Shown: positions 27,606 through 40,541 of the stretch, in pieces | Layout of the letters: every line of letters starts with the position of its first letter | Numbering within the stretch: position 1 is the stretch's first letter | From: an uncultured Pelagibacteraceae bacterium | Lineage (GTDB): Bacteria; Pseudomonadota; Alphaproteobacteria; Pelagibacterales; Pelagibacteraceae | Assembly (NCBI GenBank): GCA_902597895.1 | Contig: CACJZM010000001.1 | Location: forward strand, 255,837 to 319,836 | Length of the DNA stretch: 64,000 nucleotides | Direction: 5' to 3' | Position numbers and translations under genes: made by a program | Notes under the pieces: model-generated | Seen by the model: only the letters and a program-made list of their open reading frames with translations | The model's database searches: none | What the model was told of the DNA's origin: nothing

Positions 27606-30518
27606 ATGTCCTCATCAAAAAATTTGGAATATCAAAAAACATCTTTTCTCTCTAAAACCAATAGTTCATTTATTGAAGAAATGTATTTTAAGTTTATTAA
27701 CCTGGATAAAAGTTTACCTGAAAGTTGGAAAAGATATTTTGAAGATATAGGAGAAGATTTAAATGTAGTTGCTAAAGAACTTAACGGACCATCTTGGAAC
27801 TCAAATAAAAAAAAAATAGATGTTCATAAAATTCAAAACAATCTTGATTATGAAAGCAATGTTTTAGAAAAAAATCAAAACATAAATTCTATAAGTGAAA
27901 AAGAAATAGCAAAAATGAACGGTCAATCTATTAAGGCTGTATCAATGATAAGAGCTTATAGACAAAGAGGCCATTTAATTGCAACACTTGATCCTTTAGA
28001 AATGAGAGAGATTGATTATTTAGATGAATTACATCCAGAAAGTTATGGATTTAAAAAAGAAGATTATAATAATAAAATTTATCTAGATGGGGTAATTAAC
28101 AGAGAATATTCAAGTATAAGAGAAATTTTATCATTTCTAAAAAAAACGTATTGTGAAAAAATTGGATATGAATATATGCATATTTCAAATCCAATAGAAA
28201 GAAAATGGTTTAGAGATAGAGTTGAGAAAGATGATAACAGACTACAGTTTACAAAAAATGGTAAGCAGGCAATTTTAAATAAACTTATTCAAGCAGATGT
28301 ATTTGAAAAATTTTTGCACACTAAATATGTTGGTACAAAAAGATTTGGACTTGATGGAGGTGAAAGTTTAATCCCAGCTTTAGAACAAATAATTAAAATT
28401 GGTGGCCAAAACAACGTAATGGAAGTTAAGATTGGAATGTCCCATCGTGGAAGATTAAATGTTTTAGCCAATGTATTACAAAAGTCATATAAAAGAATAT
28501 TCAATGAATTTGCTGGAGAGATAAATATTTCAACTGAGGCTGATACGGCTGGGGATGTAAAATATCATTTAGGAGCATCATCCAATAGAGAATTTGATGG
28601 AAATTCTGTACATGTCAGTTTAACAGATAATCCATCACATTTAGAGGCTGTTAATCCAGTTGTTTTGGGGCAGACAAGAGCTAAACAGTTTTTTCACAAT
28701 GATAAGGAAAGAAAAAAAGTAATTCCAATTCTTATACACGGAGATGCTGCTTTTGCAGGCCAGGGTGTGGTTGCAGAATGTTTTGCGATGTCAGGACTAC
28801 CTGGTCATAATACAGGAGGAACAATTCATTTTATTATTAACAATCAAATAGGTTTTACAACAAGTCCAAGATTTGCAAGGTCATCACCACATCCTTCAGA
28901 TGTTTCTAAGATGGTTGACGCTCCAATTATTCATGTTAACGGAGATGATCCAGAGGCCGTAGTATATGCTGCAAGAATTGCAGCAGAATTTAGATTAAAA
29001 TTTAATAGAGACGTTGTCATTGATTTAGTTTGTTACAGAAGATTTGGACATAATGAAGGTGATGAACCATCTTTTACTCAACCACTTATGTATAAAAAAA
29101 TTAAGACTCATCCTTCAACAGTCAAAGTTTATGGAAACAAATTAGTAAATGAGAATTTTATGTCCACAGAGGATTTAAATAATCAAATTAAAGATTTTAA
29201 AGAATTGCTAGAGGATCAATTCAAAAACGCAAAAAATTATAAGCCCAAAATAGAATGGTTTGAGGGTACATGGTCTAGATACAAACCAAAAAAAGGTAAA
29301 GATAAAAGAGGTGTTACAGGATACTCAACAAAAAGGCTTAAAGAGATATCTGATAAGGTGCACTCGATACCTGAAAAAATAAATGCGCACAAAACTATAA
29401 TAAAAATATTTAAGTCAAGAAAAGATTTTGTTAATAATGGAGATGGAATAGACTGGTCTACTGCAGAAACTTTGGCATTTGGATCGCTGTTAGAAGAAGG
29501 TTATCCAGTTAGATTAGTAGGACAAGACACTGGTAGAGGAACTTTTAGTCAAAGACACTCTGTGCTTAGAAATCAGATTGATAATACAAGATATATACCT
29601 CTAAATAATATAACTGATAATCAAAAAAATTTTGAAGTTGTTGATAGTTTTTTATCTGAGTTAGCAGTGTTGGGTTTTGAGTATGGATATAGTTTAGTTG
29701 AACCAAATACCTTAACTTTATGGGAAGCACAATTTGGTGATTTCGCAAATGGGGCTCAAGTAATTATAGATCAGTTTATTGCCTCTGGAGAAAGAAAATG
29801 GTCTAGAGCATCTGGTTTAGTAATGTTATTACCACATGGTTATGAAGGACAAGGACCGGAACATTCATCTGCAAGATTAGAAAGATTTTTACAGCTCTGC
29901 TCAAATGACAATTTGCAAGTAATGAATTGCACTACTCCTGCAAATTACTTTCACGCCTTAAGAAGACAGATGCATAGAGAATTTAGAAAACCCTTAATTA
30001 TAATGACACCTAAATCTCTTTTAAGAAACAAATTTTGTACTTCGAAATTGGATGATTTCAGTAAAAATAATTCCTTTCATAGAGTGTTATGGGATCATGC
30101 TATAGACCCAAAAAATAAGGGTTTTATTAAACTAAAAAAAAGTAGTGAAATTAAAAAAGTTGTTCTTTGCTCTGGTAAGGTTTATTTTGATTTATTATCA
30201 GCAAGAGAGAAACAAAAAAGAAATGATGTTATTCTTTTAAGAATAGAACAGCTTTATCCTTTTCCAGTCAAAAGTCTCGTAAAAGAAATTAAACCTTTTG
30301 CAAAAAATGCTAAGTTTTACTGGTGCCAAGAAGAACCAAAAAATATGGGAGCATGGTTTTCGGTGAGAGATTATATACAATGGACATTAGATCATATTAA
30401 CGCTAAAAATAGTAAAATTTCTTATATTGGTAGAAGTCCAGATGCAACACCTGCTACTGGTTATGCAAGGAGACATTTGGCTCAACAAGAAGAAATTATT
30501 AATAAAATTTTTAATTAA
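27606..30518 (+). CDS. sucA: 2-oxoglutarate dehydrogenase E1 component
   Basis: Thiamine-diphosphate enzyme that decarboxylates 2-oxoglutarate in the OGDH complex. 970 residues with the N-terminal helical segment [40 protein letters not shown], the catalytic-domain [28 protein letters not shown], the ThDP segment [17 protein letters not shown], and [16 protein letters not shown]. sucB begins 2 bases after the stop. Confidence 0.97.
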   Translation: MSSSKNLEYQKTSFLSKTNSSFIEEMYFKFINLDKSLPESWKRYFEDIGEDLNVVAKELNGPSWNSNKKKIDVHKIQNNLDYESNVLEKNQNINSISEKEIAKMNGQSIKAVSMIRAYRQRGHLIATLDPLEMREIDYLDELHPESYGFKKEDYNNKIYLDGVINREYSSIREILSFLKKTYCEKIGYEYMHISNPIERKWFRDRVEKDDNRLQFTKNGKQAILNKLIQADVFEKFLHTKYVGTKRFGLDGGESLIPALEQIIKIGGQNNVMEVKIGMSHRGRLNVLANVLQKSYKRIFNEFAGEINISTEADTAGDVKYHLGASSNREFDGNSVHVSLTDNPSHLEAVNPVVLGQTRAKQFFHNDKERKKVIPILIHGDAAFAGQGVVAECFAMSGLPGHNTGGTIHFIINNQIGFTTSPRFARSSPHPSDVSKMVDAPIIHVNGDDPEAVVYAARIAAEFRLKFNRDVVIDLVCYRRFGHNEGDEPSFTQPLMYKKIKTHPSTVKVYGNKLVNENFMSTEDLNNQIKDFKELLEDQFKNAKNYKPKIEWFEGTWSRYKPKKGKDKRGVTGYSTKRLKEISDKVHSIPEKINAHKTIIKIFKSRKDFVNNGDGIDWSTAETLAFGSLLEEGYPVRLVGQDTGRGTFSQRHSVLRNQIDNTRYIPLNNITDNQKNFEVVDSFLSELAVLGFEYGYSLVEPNTLTLWEAQFGDFANGAQVIIDQFIASGERKWSRASGLVMLLPHGYEGQGPEHSSARLERFLQLCSNDNLQVMNCTTPANYFHALRRQMHREFRKPLIIMTPKSLLRNKFCTSKLDDFSKNNSFHRVLWDHAIDPKNKGFIKLKKSSEIKKVVLCSGKVYFDLLSAREKQKRNDVILLRIEQLYPFPVKSLVKEIKPFAKNAKFYWCQEEPKNMGAWFSVRDYIQWTLDHINAKNSKISYIGRSPDATPATGYARRHLAQQEEIINKIFN

Positions 30519-30520
30519 AA

Positions 30521-31801
30521 ATGACTGAAAAAATTTTAGTACCTGTATTAGGAGAAAGCATTACGGAAGCTACCATTTCTAAGTGGTTAAAAAACAAGGG
30601 AGAAAGTATTATAGCTGATGAGCCGATTGTTGAACTAGAAACAGATAAAGTTAATTTAGAGGTTCCAGCACCAACAGATGGAATTTTAAGTGAAGTTAAC
30701 TTTAAAAATGGTGATACAGTTGAAGTTGGAGCAATTCTTGGAGAAATCTCCAATTCAGATCAAGAAATAAAAAAACCAGTTGAAAAAAAAGTTGAAGAAA
30801 AAAAAATTAATAATGTAATTAATTTAAATAAAGAAAAAATTAATCAACCTAAAATTTTTGAAGAAAAAAAAGATATTGAAGAAGTTAAAGAAACACCTCT
30901 TATTTTAACGAAAGAACTAAAGGTCCAAAAAGATTATACATCAAATAACACCTTGTCTCCTGCTGTAAGAAAAATTGTTGAAGAAAACAATATTAAAATT
31001 GAAGCAGTTAAAGGTACAGGAAAGTCAGGTCAAATTTTAAAAGGTGACTTATTAAGTTTAATGGAAGCAATCCCAATGCCTTCAGAAAGAAAAACAAAGT
31101 TTGGTGAAGAGGAAAGAATTAAAATGAGCAGATTAAGACAAACAATTGCAAAAAGATTAAAACAAGCTCAAGAAAATGCTGCAATGCTGACTACATTTAA
31201 CGAAGTTGACATGAGCAATATAATTGAAATGAGAAAAAATAATCAAGAGGATTTTCAAAATCGTTTTGGAATTAAACTTGGTTTTATGTCTTTTTTTGTG
31301 AAAGCAAGTGTATTAGCGCTTAAATCTTTTCCTCCAATTAACGCAGAAATCGAGGGTGATGAAATAGTTTATAAGAACTATTACAATATAAGCTTTGCAG
31401 TAGGCACAGAAAAAGGTTTGGTTGTTCCAGTCTTAAAAAATGCAGATGAAAAATCATTTGCTGAAATAGAAAAAAATATTAAAGAGATGTCTGATAAAGC
31501 AAAAAAAGGAAATTTAACAATAGAAGATTTGCAGGGTGGTACATTCACTATCAGTAATGGTGGTGTGTATGGTTCAATGCTATCAACTCCAATTTTAAAT
31601 CCCCCACAATCGGGAGTTTTAGGAATGCATAATATTGTTGAAAGACCTATAGTTATTAACGGAGAGATAAAAATTAGACCAATAATGTATTTAGCTCTTT
31701 CTTATGACCATAGGATTATTGATGGAAAAGACTCAGTATCTTTTTTAAAAACTTTAAAAGATAATCTTGAAGACCCAAGAAAATTATTTTTAGATTTATA
31801 A
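30521..31801 (+). CDS. sucB: Dihydrolipoyl succinyltransferase (E2 of OGDH)
   Basis: Transfers the succinyl group to CoA. Order of parts: one lipoyl domain (lysine in ETDKVNLEV near residue 43), a charged linker rich in Lys and Glu, a peripheral-subunit-binding domain ([15 protein letters not shown] with [14 protein letters not shown]), and the catalytic domain ending with [15 protein letters not shown], which holds the active-site histidine. 426 residues. The stop touches the lpd ATG without a gap. Confidence 0.97.
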   Translation: MTEKILVPVLGESITEATISKWLKNKGESIIADEPIVELETDKVNLEVPAPTDGILSEVNFKNGDTVEVGAILGEISNSDQEIKKPVEKKVEEKKINNVINLNKEKINQPKIFEEKKDIEEVKETPLILTKELKVQKDYTSNNTLSPAVRKIVEENNIKIEAVKGTGKSGQILKGDLLSLMEAIPMPSERKTKFGEEERIKMSRLRQTIAKRLKQAQENAAMLTTFNEVDMSNIIEMRKNNQEDFQNRFGIKLGFMSFFVKASVLALKSFPPINAEIEGDEIVYKNYYNISFAVGTEKGLVVPVLKNADEKSFAEIEKNIKEMSDKAKKGNLTIEDLQGGTFTISNGGVYGSMLSTPILNPPQSGVLGMHNIVERPIVINGEIKIRPIMYLALSYDHRIIDGKDSVSFLKTLKDNLEDPRKLFLDL

Positions 31802-33202
31802 ATGGCAGATAAATTTCAAGCAGTAGTAATTGGAGGAGGCCCAGGTGGCTATGTATGTGCAATTAGACTAGCTCAACTAGGATTTAAGACTGCTTGTATT
31901 GAGTCTAGAGGTTCTTTAGGTGGTACATGTCTTAATATAGGCTGTATCCCATCTAAAAGTTTGCTTAATCTCTCAGAAAGTTTTCATAAGGCCAAAAATT
32001 TTTCAAAAATAGGAATTGAAGTTGGGGAAATAAAATTAAATCTCCAAAAAATGATGGAAAATAAGGATAAAGCAGTAAGTGTTTTAACAAAAGGAGTAGA
32101 GTTTTTATTTAAAAAAAACAAAGTTACATATTTTAAAGGAATAGGAAAATTAAAATCAAATAAAGAAATAAATATTATTGGTTTGGATAATTCACAAACA
32201 ACAATTGAAAGTGATAATATAATTATAAGCACAGGTTCAGAACCTGTCTCAATACCTGGAGTAGAGATTGATGAAAAAATAATAGTTTCCTCAACCGGTG
32301 CTTTATCACTTAAAACTGTCCCAAAAAAAATGGTTGTTGTTGGAGGTGGATATATAGGATTAGAAATGGGATCAGTTTGGTCAAGATTAGGATCTGAAGT
32401 ACATGTTGTAGAATTTTTAGACCATATAACACCTGGAATGGATAAAGAAATTTCAAGTGAATTTATGAAGATTTTAAAAAAACAAGGTTTAAAATTTCAT
32501 TTGAATACTAAAGTTGAAAAAATAGTCAAAAATAATAATGGTGTAAGAATTGATACAATAGATAAAACTGGAAAAAAAGAGGAATTAGATAGTGATGTTG
32601 TATTAATTGCTGTTGGAAGAAAAGCATTCACAAAACATTTAAATCTTGAAAAATTGGGTATAGAACTAGATGAAAAGAAAAGAATTAACGTAAATAAAAA
32701 ATTTCAGACAAATATTGAAAATATTTATGCAATTGGAGATGTCATTCAAGGACCAATGTTAGCACATAAAGCGGAAGAAGAAGGAATAGCTGTTGCGGAA
32801 TTAATTGCTGGTCAATCTGGCCACGTAAATTACAATGTTATTCCTGGTGTAATTTATACTACACCTGAAGTTGCAGCAATTGGTGATACTGAAGAACAAC
32901 TTATTGAAAAAAATTTAAAATATAAAGTTGGAAAATTTCCTTTTATGGCTAATTCAAGAGCTAAAGCAATTGATGAGCCAGAGGGATTTGTAAAAATTTT
33001 AGCAGATTCAACTACAGATAAAGTATTAGGAGTTCATTTAATTGGACCCCATGCAGGTGAACTTATTGCAGAAATGGCAATTGCTATGGAATTCGGTGCA
33101 AGTTCTGAAGATATAGCAAGAACTTGTCATGCTCATCCAACGTTTTCTGAAGCTGTTAAAGAAGCAGCTTTATCAGTAGATAAAAGACAAATTCATTCGT
33201 AA
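31802..33202 (+). CDS. lpd: Dihydrolipoyl dehydrogenase (E3)
   Basis: FAD disulfide oxidoreductase that reoxidises lipoamide. VVIGGGPGGYVCAIRLAQLG is the FAD motif, GGTCLNIGCIPSK carries the redox-active cysteine pair, VVVGGGYIGLEMGSVWSRLG is the NAD site, and the C-terminal HAHPTFSEAVKEA has the catalytic His-Glu pair. 466 residues. Location after sucB indicates the OGDH complex, but it may also serve pyruvate dehydrogenase and glycine cleavage. Confidence 0.97.
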   Translation: MADKFQAVVIGGGPGGYVCAIRLAQLGFKTACIESRGSLGGTCLNIGCIPSKSLLNLSESFHKAKNFSKIGIEVGEIKLNLQKMMENKDKAVSVLTKGVEFLFKKNKVTYFKGIGKLKSNKEINIIGLDNSQTTIESDNIIISTGSEPVSIPGVEIDEKIIVSSTGALSLKTVPKKMVVVGGGYIGLEMGSVWSRLGSEVHVVEFLDHITPGMDKEISSEFMKILKKQGLKFHLNTKVEKIVKNNNGVRIDTIDKTGKKEELDSDVVLIAVGRKAFTKHLNLEKLGIELDEKKRINVNKKFQTNIENIYAIGDVIQGPMLAHKAEEEGIAVAELIAGQSGHVNYNVIPGVIYTTPEVAAIGDTEEQLIEKNLKYKVGKFPFMANSRAKAIDEPEGFVKILADSTTDKVLGVHLIGPHAGELIAEMAIAMEFGASSEDIARTCHAHPTFSEAVKEAALSVDKRQIHS

Positions 33203-33203
33203 T

Positions 33204-33223
33204 ATATTTTCATATGAAAATAT
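33204..33223. repeat. 20-bp perfect palindrome over the priA start
   Basis: ATATTTTCAT is followed directly by its reverse complement ATGAAAATAT, a perfect 20-bp palindrome filling the lpd-priA gap and ending on the second base of the priA ATG (33222). It contains a decoy ATG at 33214 that reaches a stop after three codons. As DNA it could be a dimeric-protein site; as RNA it could hide the start codon. Confidence 0.6.
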
Positions 33224-35180
33224 GAAAATTCCTGTTTTACTACCAAATATATTTAATCATCCGTTTACATATGATGACCGAGGACTTAATTTAAAAAAAG
33301 GTGATTATGTAGAAATACCTTTTGGAAAAAAAAATAAAATTGGTGTTGTTTGGGACGATTTTGAAAAGGATACTAGTAAGAGTTTTTCTATTAAACCTGT
33401 TACTAGAAAACTAAAAATTCCATCACTCAATAGACAGACGATTGATTTTCTAAAATGGTTTTCCGAATACAATATAGTTCCATTAGGAATGTCTTTAAAA
33501 TTACATTTATTAAGTAATGAGGCTATAGAAAGTCAAAATCATCTAGAATTAGATAAATTTATTACATTACAAAAGACAAGTAAATTTAAGCTTTCTTCGG
33601 AACAGGTGCAATCTGTTAAACAAATAACTAATAATGACAAAAAATTTAGGGTACATGTAATTCAAGGAACAACAGGATCTGGAAAGACAATTGTATATTT
33701 TAATAGTTTAAAAAAAAAAATTGAACAAAATTTCCAAGGCTTAATTTTATTGCCAGAAATAGGCTTAACTAATGATTTCCAAAAAAAATTTATAGATTTT
33801 TTTGGTTTTCAACCAGCAATTTGGCATTCATCTGTTACAAAAAAAAATAAAAAAATTATTTGGAACGGTATTGCCACAGGAAAAATAAAAGTTGTAATAG
33901 GGGCTAGATCATCATTATTTTTGCCTTTTTTTAAATTAGGGCTAATCATTGTTGATGAGGAACATGATCAATCCTATAAACAAGATGAAGGAGTAATTTA
34001 CAATGCAAGAGATATGGCTATTTCAAGGGCTTCTTTTTTAAATATACCTATTAATCTTGTTACAGCTGTACCTTCTCTAGAGACATTTCAAAATATAAAA
34101 AAAGGAAAATTTTTAATAACTAGATTACATAAAAGATATATGGATGCAAACCTCCCAAATCATGAGATAGTAAAGGTAAGTGAAGGTTCATTAAAAACAA
34201 ATTTTTTTTTATCAAAGAAAATAATAGAAAAAGTTAAAAATCATTTACAAAAAAAAGATCAAGTTCTTTTTTTTGTTAATCGAAGAGGTTTTTCTCCATT
34301 TGTATTGTGCAAGAAATGTTTAAAGCAACATTCTTGTCCAAATTGTTCTATAAATTTAGTTTATCATAAAATTAAGGGAAATTTAATTTGTCATTATTGT
34401 GGATTTAAAACTCCACTTTTAAGAAAATGTACTAAAAATTCAAATTGCGAGTTTATATTTAGTGGATCAGGTGTAGAAAAGGTTTTTGAAGAGGTAAAGA
34501 ATATTTTTCCTGGAAATAAAATAGAAATATTCTCGAGTGATACTATGAATAAAAAATCATCAGCAGAAATTTTAGATAAAATAATTAACAATAAAATAAA
34601 CATTTTAATCGGTACACAGCTAATATCTAAAGGTTTTCATTTTCCCAATCTAAACTGTATTGTGGTACTCGATATAGATATTAATTTACGTGGTTATGAT
34701 TTAAGAGTTGCTGAAAAAAATTTACAACTTTATCATCAACTTTCTGGTAGAGCGGGAAGAACAGGAAAACCAGCAACTGTTTATTTTCAAACTTTCCGAA
34801 ATGACTCAAATGTAATTTCTCAAATAACTAATTCAGATCCAGATAAGTTTTTAGAAACAGAATTGGAGCTTAGAAGAAAAAATCAACTTCCACCATTTGA
34901 GAGATTTATAGCCATTATATTAAGTGGAAAAAAAGAGGTAAAAGTCGAGAGTTTAGCGATTAACTTGATACAAACTTTGGAAAAAAAACTAGATGCTAAA
35001 ATTTTAGGTCCTGTGGTAGCACCAATTCCAAAAATTAAAAATAACTATAGGTATAGAATTTTGATTAGATCAAAAAAATCACAAAAAATTCAAAAAAATT
35101 TATCTTTAATTTTAAATAAATTCAAAAAGCAAAACGAAATAAAACTCGTGGTTGATGTTGATCCAATTAGCTTCAATTAA
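33222..35180 (+). CDS. priA: Primosomal replication helicase PriA
   Basis: Restarts stalled replication forks. 652 residues, shorter than the roughly 730 of E. coli. N-terminal DNA-binding domain, then helicase motifs GTTGSGKT (Walker A, near residue 149), GARSSLFLPF, VDEEHDQSYKQ (DEAD-type box), zinc-binding cysteines in CKKC, CPNC, CHYC and a fourth pair (C-x6-C), and the C-terminal LIGTQLISKGFHFPNL and QLSGRAGRTGK. Motif III, usually GSATPS, reads VTAVPS. It lies between lpd and the ATP synthase genes, a position also seen in other alphaproteobacteria. Confidence 0.95.
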   Translation: MKIPVLLPNIFNHPFTYDDRGLNLKKGDYVEIPFGKKNKIGVVWDDFEKDTSKSFSIKPVTRKLKIPSLNRQTIDFLKWFSEYNIVPLGMSLKLHLLSNEAIESQNHLELDKFITLQKTSKFKLSSEQVQSVKQITNNDKKFRVHVIQGTTGSGKTIVYFNSLKKKIEQNFQGLILLPEIGLTNDFQKKFIDFFGFQPAIWHSSVTKKNKKIIWNGIATGKIKVVIGARSSLFLPFFKLGLIIVDEEHDQSYKQDEGVIYNARDMAISRASFLNIPINLVTAVPSLETFQNIKKGKFLITRLHKRYMDANLPNHEIVKVSEGSLKTNFFLSKKIIEKVKNHLQKKDQVLFFVNRRGFSPFVLCKKCLKQHSCPNCSINLVYHKIKGNLICHYCGFKTPLLRKCTKNSNCEFIFSGSGVEKVFEEVKNIFPGNKIEIFSSDTMNKKSSAEILDKIINNKINILIGTQLISKGFHFPNLNCIVVLDIDINLRGYDLRVAEKNLQLYHQLSGRAGRTGKPATVYFQTFRNDSNVISQITNSDPDKFLETELELRRKNQLPPFERFIAIILSGKKEVKVESLAINLIQTLEKKLDAKILGPVVAPIPKIKNNYRYRILIRSKKSQKIQKNLSLILNKFKKQNEIKLVVDVDPISFN

Positions 35181-35199
35181 GTGCTAAATTCAAGGGTTT

Positions 35200-35228
35200 T
35201 TGCACAATGTGTCGCTTGAAGAGATGTA
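35200..35228 (+). promoter_or_regulatory. Possible promoter for atpHAGDC
   Basis: The 102-base priA-atpH gap holds TTGCAC at 35200-35205 and GATGTA at 35223-35228 with a 17-base spacer. The stretch CAAGGGTTTTTGCACAATGT and the following GTCGCTTG are noticeably richer in G and C than the rest of the gap, suggesting selected sequence. The -10 match is weak. Confidence 0.3.
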
Positions 35229-35271
35229 TTTCATATGTTAATTAATCTCAAATTTAATAAATTCTCACTAT

Positions 35272-35285
35272 AAGGATTAAAATTG
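35272..35285 (+). promoter_or_regulatory. Ribosome-binding site deciding the TTG start of atpH
   Basis: AAGGA at 35272-35276 lies six bases before TTG at 35283. No ATG occurs at the expected position, and the protein from this TTG aligns with the usual delta-subunit start, so TTG initiation is likely. Confidence 0.7.
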
Positions 35286-35840
35286 AGCACAAAAAATAGT
35301 TTTTCAGATTCATCTGCAAAAAGCTACTCCCAAGCTTTGTATGAACTTGCCTCAGAAACAAATACTCTTAAAGAAGTAGAGGAAAATGTTCAAGTTTTTA
35401 TCAATTTAATCTCTAACAGCACAGATTTCATTTTTTTAATTAAAGATCCAACTTGTAAACAAGATGAACAATTAAAAATCATAAACTTAATATTTGAAAA
35501 ATTTAGATTAAATAGTTTACTCAAAAAATTTATTAGTTTTTTGATAAAAAAAAGAAGATTTTTTTATGTAGAAAAAATATTAAAAGGTTTTATCGATATA
35601 TGTTCTAAAAGTAGAGGGGAAATTACAGCTAAGTTATCGGTAGCAAAGGAATTAAGTAACGATGAAATTAATAATATTAAAAATGATTTATCAAAAAATT
35701 TTGGCTCGGAAGTAAAACTAAATTATACATTTGATCCAAGTTTAATAGGTGGATTGATAATGCAAATTGAAAGTATAATGATCGATACATCTGTAAAAAA
35801 TAAATTGCAACAAATTGAAAATAAAATGATTGAGGCATAA
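35283..35840 (+). CDS. atpH: ATP synthase F1 delta subunit
   Basis: Stalk subunit linking F1 to the peripheral stator. 185 residues; SYSQALYELASETNTLKEVEENV and the C-terminal DPSLIGGLIMQIESIMIDTSVKNKLQQIE are typical of delta. Initiation at TTG is supported by an AAGGA six bases upstream. First gene of the F1 operon; the F0 genes are not in this window, as is usual for alphaproteobacteria. Confidence 0.95.
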   Translation: MSTKNSFSDSSAKSYSQALYELASETNTLKEVEENVQVFINLISNSTDFIFLIKDPTCKQDEQLKIINLIFEKFRLNSLLKKFISFLIKKRRFFYVEKILKGFIDICSKSRGEITAKLSVAKELSNDEINNIKNDLSKNFGSEVKLNYTFDPSLIGGLIMQIESIMIDTSVKNKLQQIENKMIEA

Positions 35841-37373
35841 ATGGAAATTAATCCTTCAGAAGTTACTAAGATCTTAAAAGAACAAATCAAAAAATTTGGA
35901 GATAAAGCAGAAGTAACTGAAGTGGGGCAAGTTTTGTCTGTAGGAGATGGAATCGCTAGAATTTATGGATTAGATAACGTTCAAGCTGGAGAAATGGTTG
36001 AGTTTGCTGATGGATCAAAGGGAATGGCATTAAACTTAGAAAGTGATAATGTAGGCGTTGTTATATTCGGTGATGATAAAGCTGTAAAAGAAGGAGACAC
36101 AGTTAAAAGAACTGGTGCAATTGTAGATACACCAGTCGGTAAAGAACTTTTGGGAAGAGTAGTTGATGGATTAGGTAATCCAATAGATGGTAAAGGAAAT
36201 TTAGATAAAGGAGTAAAGCGAAGTAGAGTTGAAGTTAAAGCTCCAGGTATTATTCCAAGAAAATCGGTTAGTGAACCAATGCAATCTGGTTTAAAATCTG
36301 TTGACAGTTTAGTTCCAATTGGAAGAGGTCAAAGAGAATTGATTATTGGAGATAGACAAACAGGAAAGACTGCAGTTGCAATTGATACAATCATTAATCA
36401 AAAAAAAATTAATGAATCTGGGGACGAAAAACAAAAATTATATTGTATTTATGTTGCTATTGGACAAAAAAGATCAACAGTTAGACAAATTGAAAAAACA
36501 TTAGAAGAGGCAGGAGCAATGGAATATACAACTATAGTTGCTGCAACAGCATCAGATGCTGCACCTCTGCAATTTTTGGCGCCCTACACTGGTTGTACTA
36601 TGGGAGAATTTTTTAGAGATAATGGTATGCATGCACTAATAATTTATGATGATTTGTCAAAACAAGCTGTTGCATACAGACAAATGTCATTGCTATTAAG
36701 AAGGCCCCCTGGAAGGGAAGCATACCCTGGAGATGTATTTTATTTACACAGTCGGCTTTTGGAAAGAGCTGCTAAATTGAGTGACGAACATGGGGGAGGT
36801 TCCCTTACAGCACTACCTATTATAGAAACCCAAGGTGGAGATGTTTCAGCATTTATACCAACAAATGTAATCTCAATTACAGATGGACAAATTTTTCTAG
36901 AAACAAATCTATTTAACCAAGGTATAAGACCAGCAATAAACGTAGGTTTATCAGTGTCTAGAGTAGGATCATCTGCTCAAACAAAGGCAATGAAAAAAGT
37001 TTCAGGTTCTATGAAATTAGAGCTTGCACAATATAGAGAAATGGCAGCATTTGCTCAATTCGGATCTGATTTAGATGCTTCAACTCAAAAACTTTTAAAT
37101 AGGGGTTCAAAGTTAACTGAACTTTTAAAACAAAAACAGTATTCTCCAATGACTGTAGCTGAACAGGTTATTTCAGTGTTTTGTGGGGTAAAAGGGTATC
37201 TAGATGATGTAGAACTAAAGGACATAGCTTCTTTTGAAACAAAAATTATTGCTAAATGTAAATCAGAAAAACCAGAAATTATAGAAGCAATTTCTAATAC
37301 TGGAAAACTTGAGGAAGACTCTGAAAAAGCTTTAGTAGAATTAATCAAGCAACATAAAGAAAGTTCTAAATAA
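35841..37373 (+). CDS. atpA: ATP synthase F1 alpha subunit
   Basis: Non-catalytic nucleotide-binding subunit of the F1 hexamer. [15 protein letters not shown] is the Walker [48 protein letters not shown] the central signature, and [17 protein letters not shown] the ATPase alpha/beta signature. 510 residues. It follows atpH without a gap. Confidence 0.98.
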   Translation: MEINPSEVTKILKEQIKKFGDKAEVTEVGQVLSVGDGIARIYGLDNVQAGEMVEFADGSKGMALNLESDNVGVVIFGDDKAVKEGDTVKRTGAIVDTPVGKELLGRVVDGLGNPIDGKGNLDKGVKRSRVEVKAPGIIPRKSVSEPMQSGLKSVDSLVPIGRGQRELIIGDRQTGKTAVAIDTIINQKKINESGDEKQKLYCIYVAIGQKRSTVRQIEKTLEEAGAMEYTTIVAATASDAAPLQFLAPYTGCTMGEFFRDNGMHALIIYDDLSKQAVAYRQMSLLLRRPPGREAYPGDVFYLHSRLLERAAKLSDEHGGGSLTALPIIETQGGDVSAFIPTNVISITDGQIFLETNLFNQGIRPAINVGLSVSRVGSSAQTKAMKKVSGSMKLELAQYREMAAFAQFGSDLDASTQKLLNRGSKLTELLKQKQYSPMTVAEQVISVFCGVKGYLDDVELKDIASFETKIIAKCKSEKPEIIEAISNTGKLEEDSEKALVELIKQHKESSK

Positions 37374-37378
37374 AAGTA

Positions 37379-39671
<2,293 letters not shown>

Positions 39672-39672
<1 letters not shown>

Positions 39673-40064
39673 TGAGTGAAGAATTTAAAGTTGAAATAGT
39701 AAATCCAGAAAAATCTTTTTTTTCAAAAGAAGATGTGACTGAAGTGGTTGTACCTGCATTTGAAGGTGAGATGGGAATATTAAAAGATCATATTCCAATA
39801 ATTTCATTTTTAAAACCTGGAATCATCAAAGTTTTAAGTCAATCAGAGGAAGAAAGTTATTTTATTGAAGATGGTATTTTAGAATTTAAAGAAAATAACT
39901 TATCAATATTAACTAGTTCTATTATTAAAGTTTCAGATCTTAGTAAAGAAAAAATTGATAAAATTATTTCAGACTCAGAAAAGGAGTCAAGTATTGAAGA
40001 TCTTGATGATCAAAAAAAATTTTTAATTGATCAAAAAATTGATATTTTAAGATCATTAAATTAA
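39672..40064 (+). CDS. atpC: ATP synthase F1 epsilon subunit
   Basis: Rotor subunit that couples gamma to the c-ring and can inhibit ATP hydrolysis. 130 residues: the N-terminal beta-sandwich with VEIVNPEKSFF, VVVPAFEGEMGILKDHIPIIS and LKPGIIKV, then a short helical end. The last 4 bases overlap the convergent rppH end, leaving no room for a terminator. Confidence 0.94.
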
Positions 40065-40537
40065 TTTATAATTTTTTTAACTTTATTTTTTATTATTTCG
40101 TAAATATCTAATTTAAAATTAACCACATATTTTGTAATTTTATCTAACTCAATCCATTGCCAATCTAAAAATTCAGGATGCTTTGTTCTTAGGTTGATCT
40201 CATTTTCATTACCTTTAAATCTCATTAAAAACCATTTCTGCTTTTGCCCTCTATATTTACCCTTCCAAATGATTCCCAATAAATTATCTGGTAACTCATA
40301 GGTAGTTGTGCCATCAAGTTCTTTAATTAATTCAACATTTTCTATATTGGTTTCTTCTTTTAATTCTCTTAAAGCTGCAGTCAAAAAATCTTCATTTTTA
40401 TCTACACCACCTTGAGGCATCTGCCAAAAATTTTTTGGGTTATCTATTCTTCTTGCTACAAAGACTTTATTTTCTGAGTTTAATAAAATAATCCCGACGC
40501 CTTTCCGCAAGGGTAGGTTTTTGAATTTATCCAACAT
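40061..40537 (-). CDS. rppH: RNA pyrophosphohydrolase (Nudix)
   Basis: Removes pyrophosphate from mRNA 5' ends to start decay. 158 residues. Nudix box GGVDKNEDFLTAALRELKEETNI, with WQMPQGG just before it and KWFLMRFKGNENEINLRT after it as in RppH. The plant-like Ap4A hydrolases have the same motifs. Last gene of the leftward rplU-rpmA-obgE-proBA-nadD-rsfS-ctpA run. Confidence 0.92.
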   Translation of the reverse strand: MLDKFKNLPLRKGVGIILLNSENKVFVARRIDNPKNFWQMPQGGVDKNEDFLTAALRELKEETNIENVELIKELDGTTTYELPDNLLGIIWKGKYRGQKQKWFLMRFKGNENEINLRTKHPEFLDWQWIELDKITKYVVNFKLDIYEIIKNKVKKIIN

Positions 40538-40541
40538 TTTT

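Noticed and set aside
40061..40064. Terminator sought after atpC
   Set aside because: No GC-rich stem with a T tract exists; the genes converge with an overlap.
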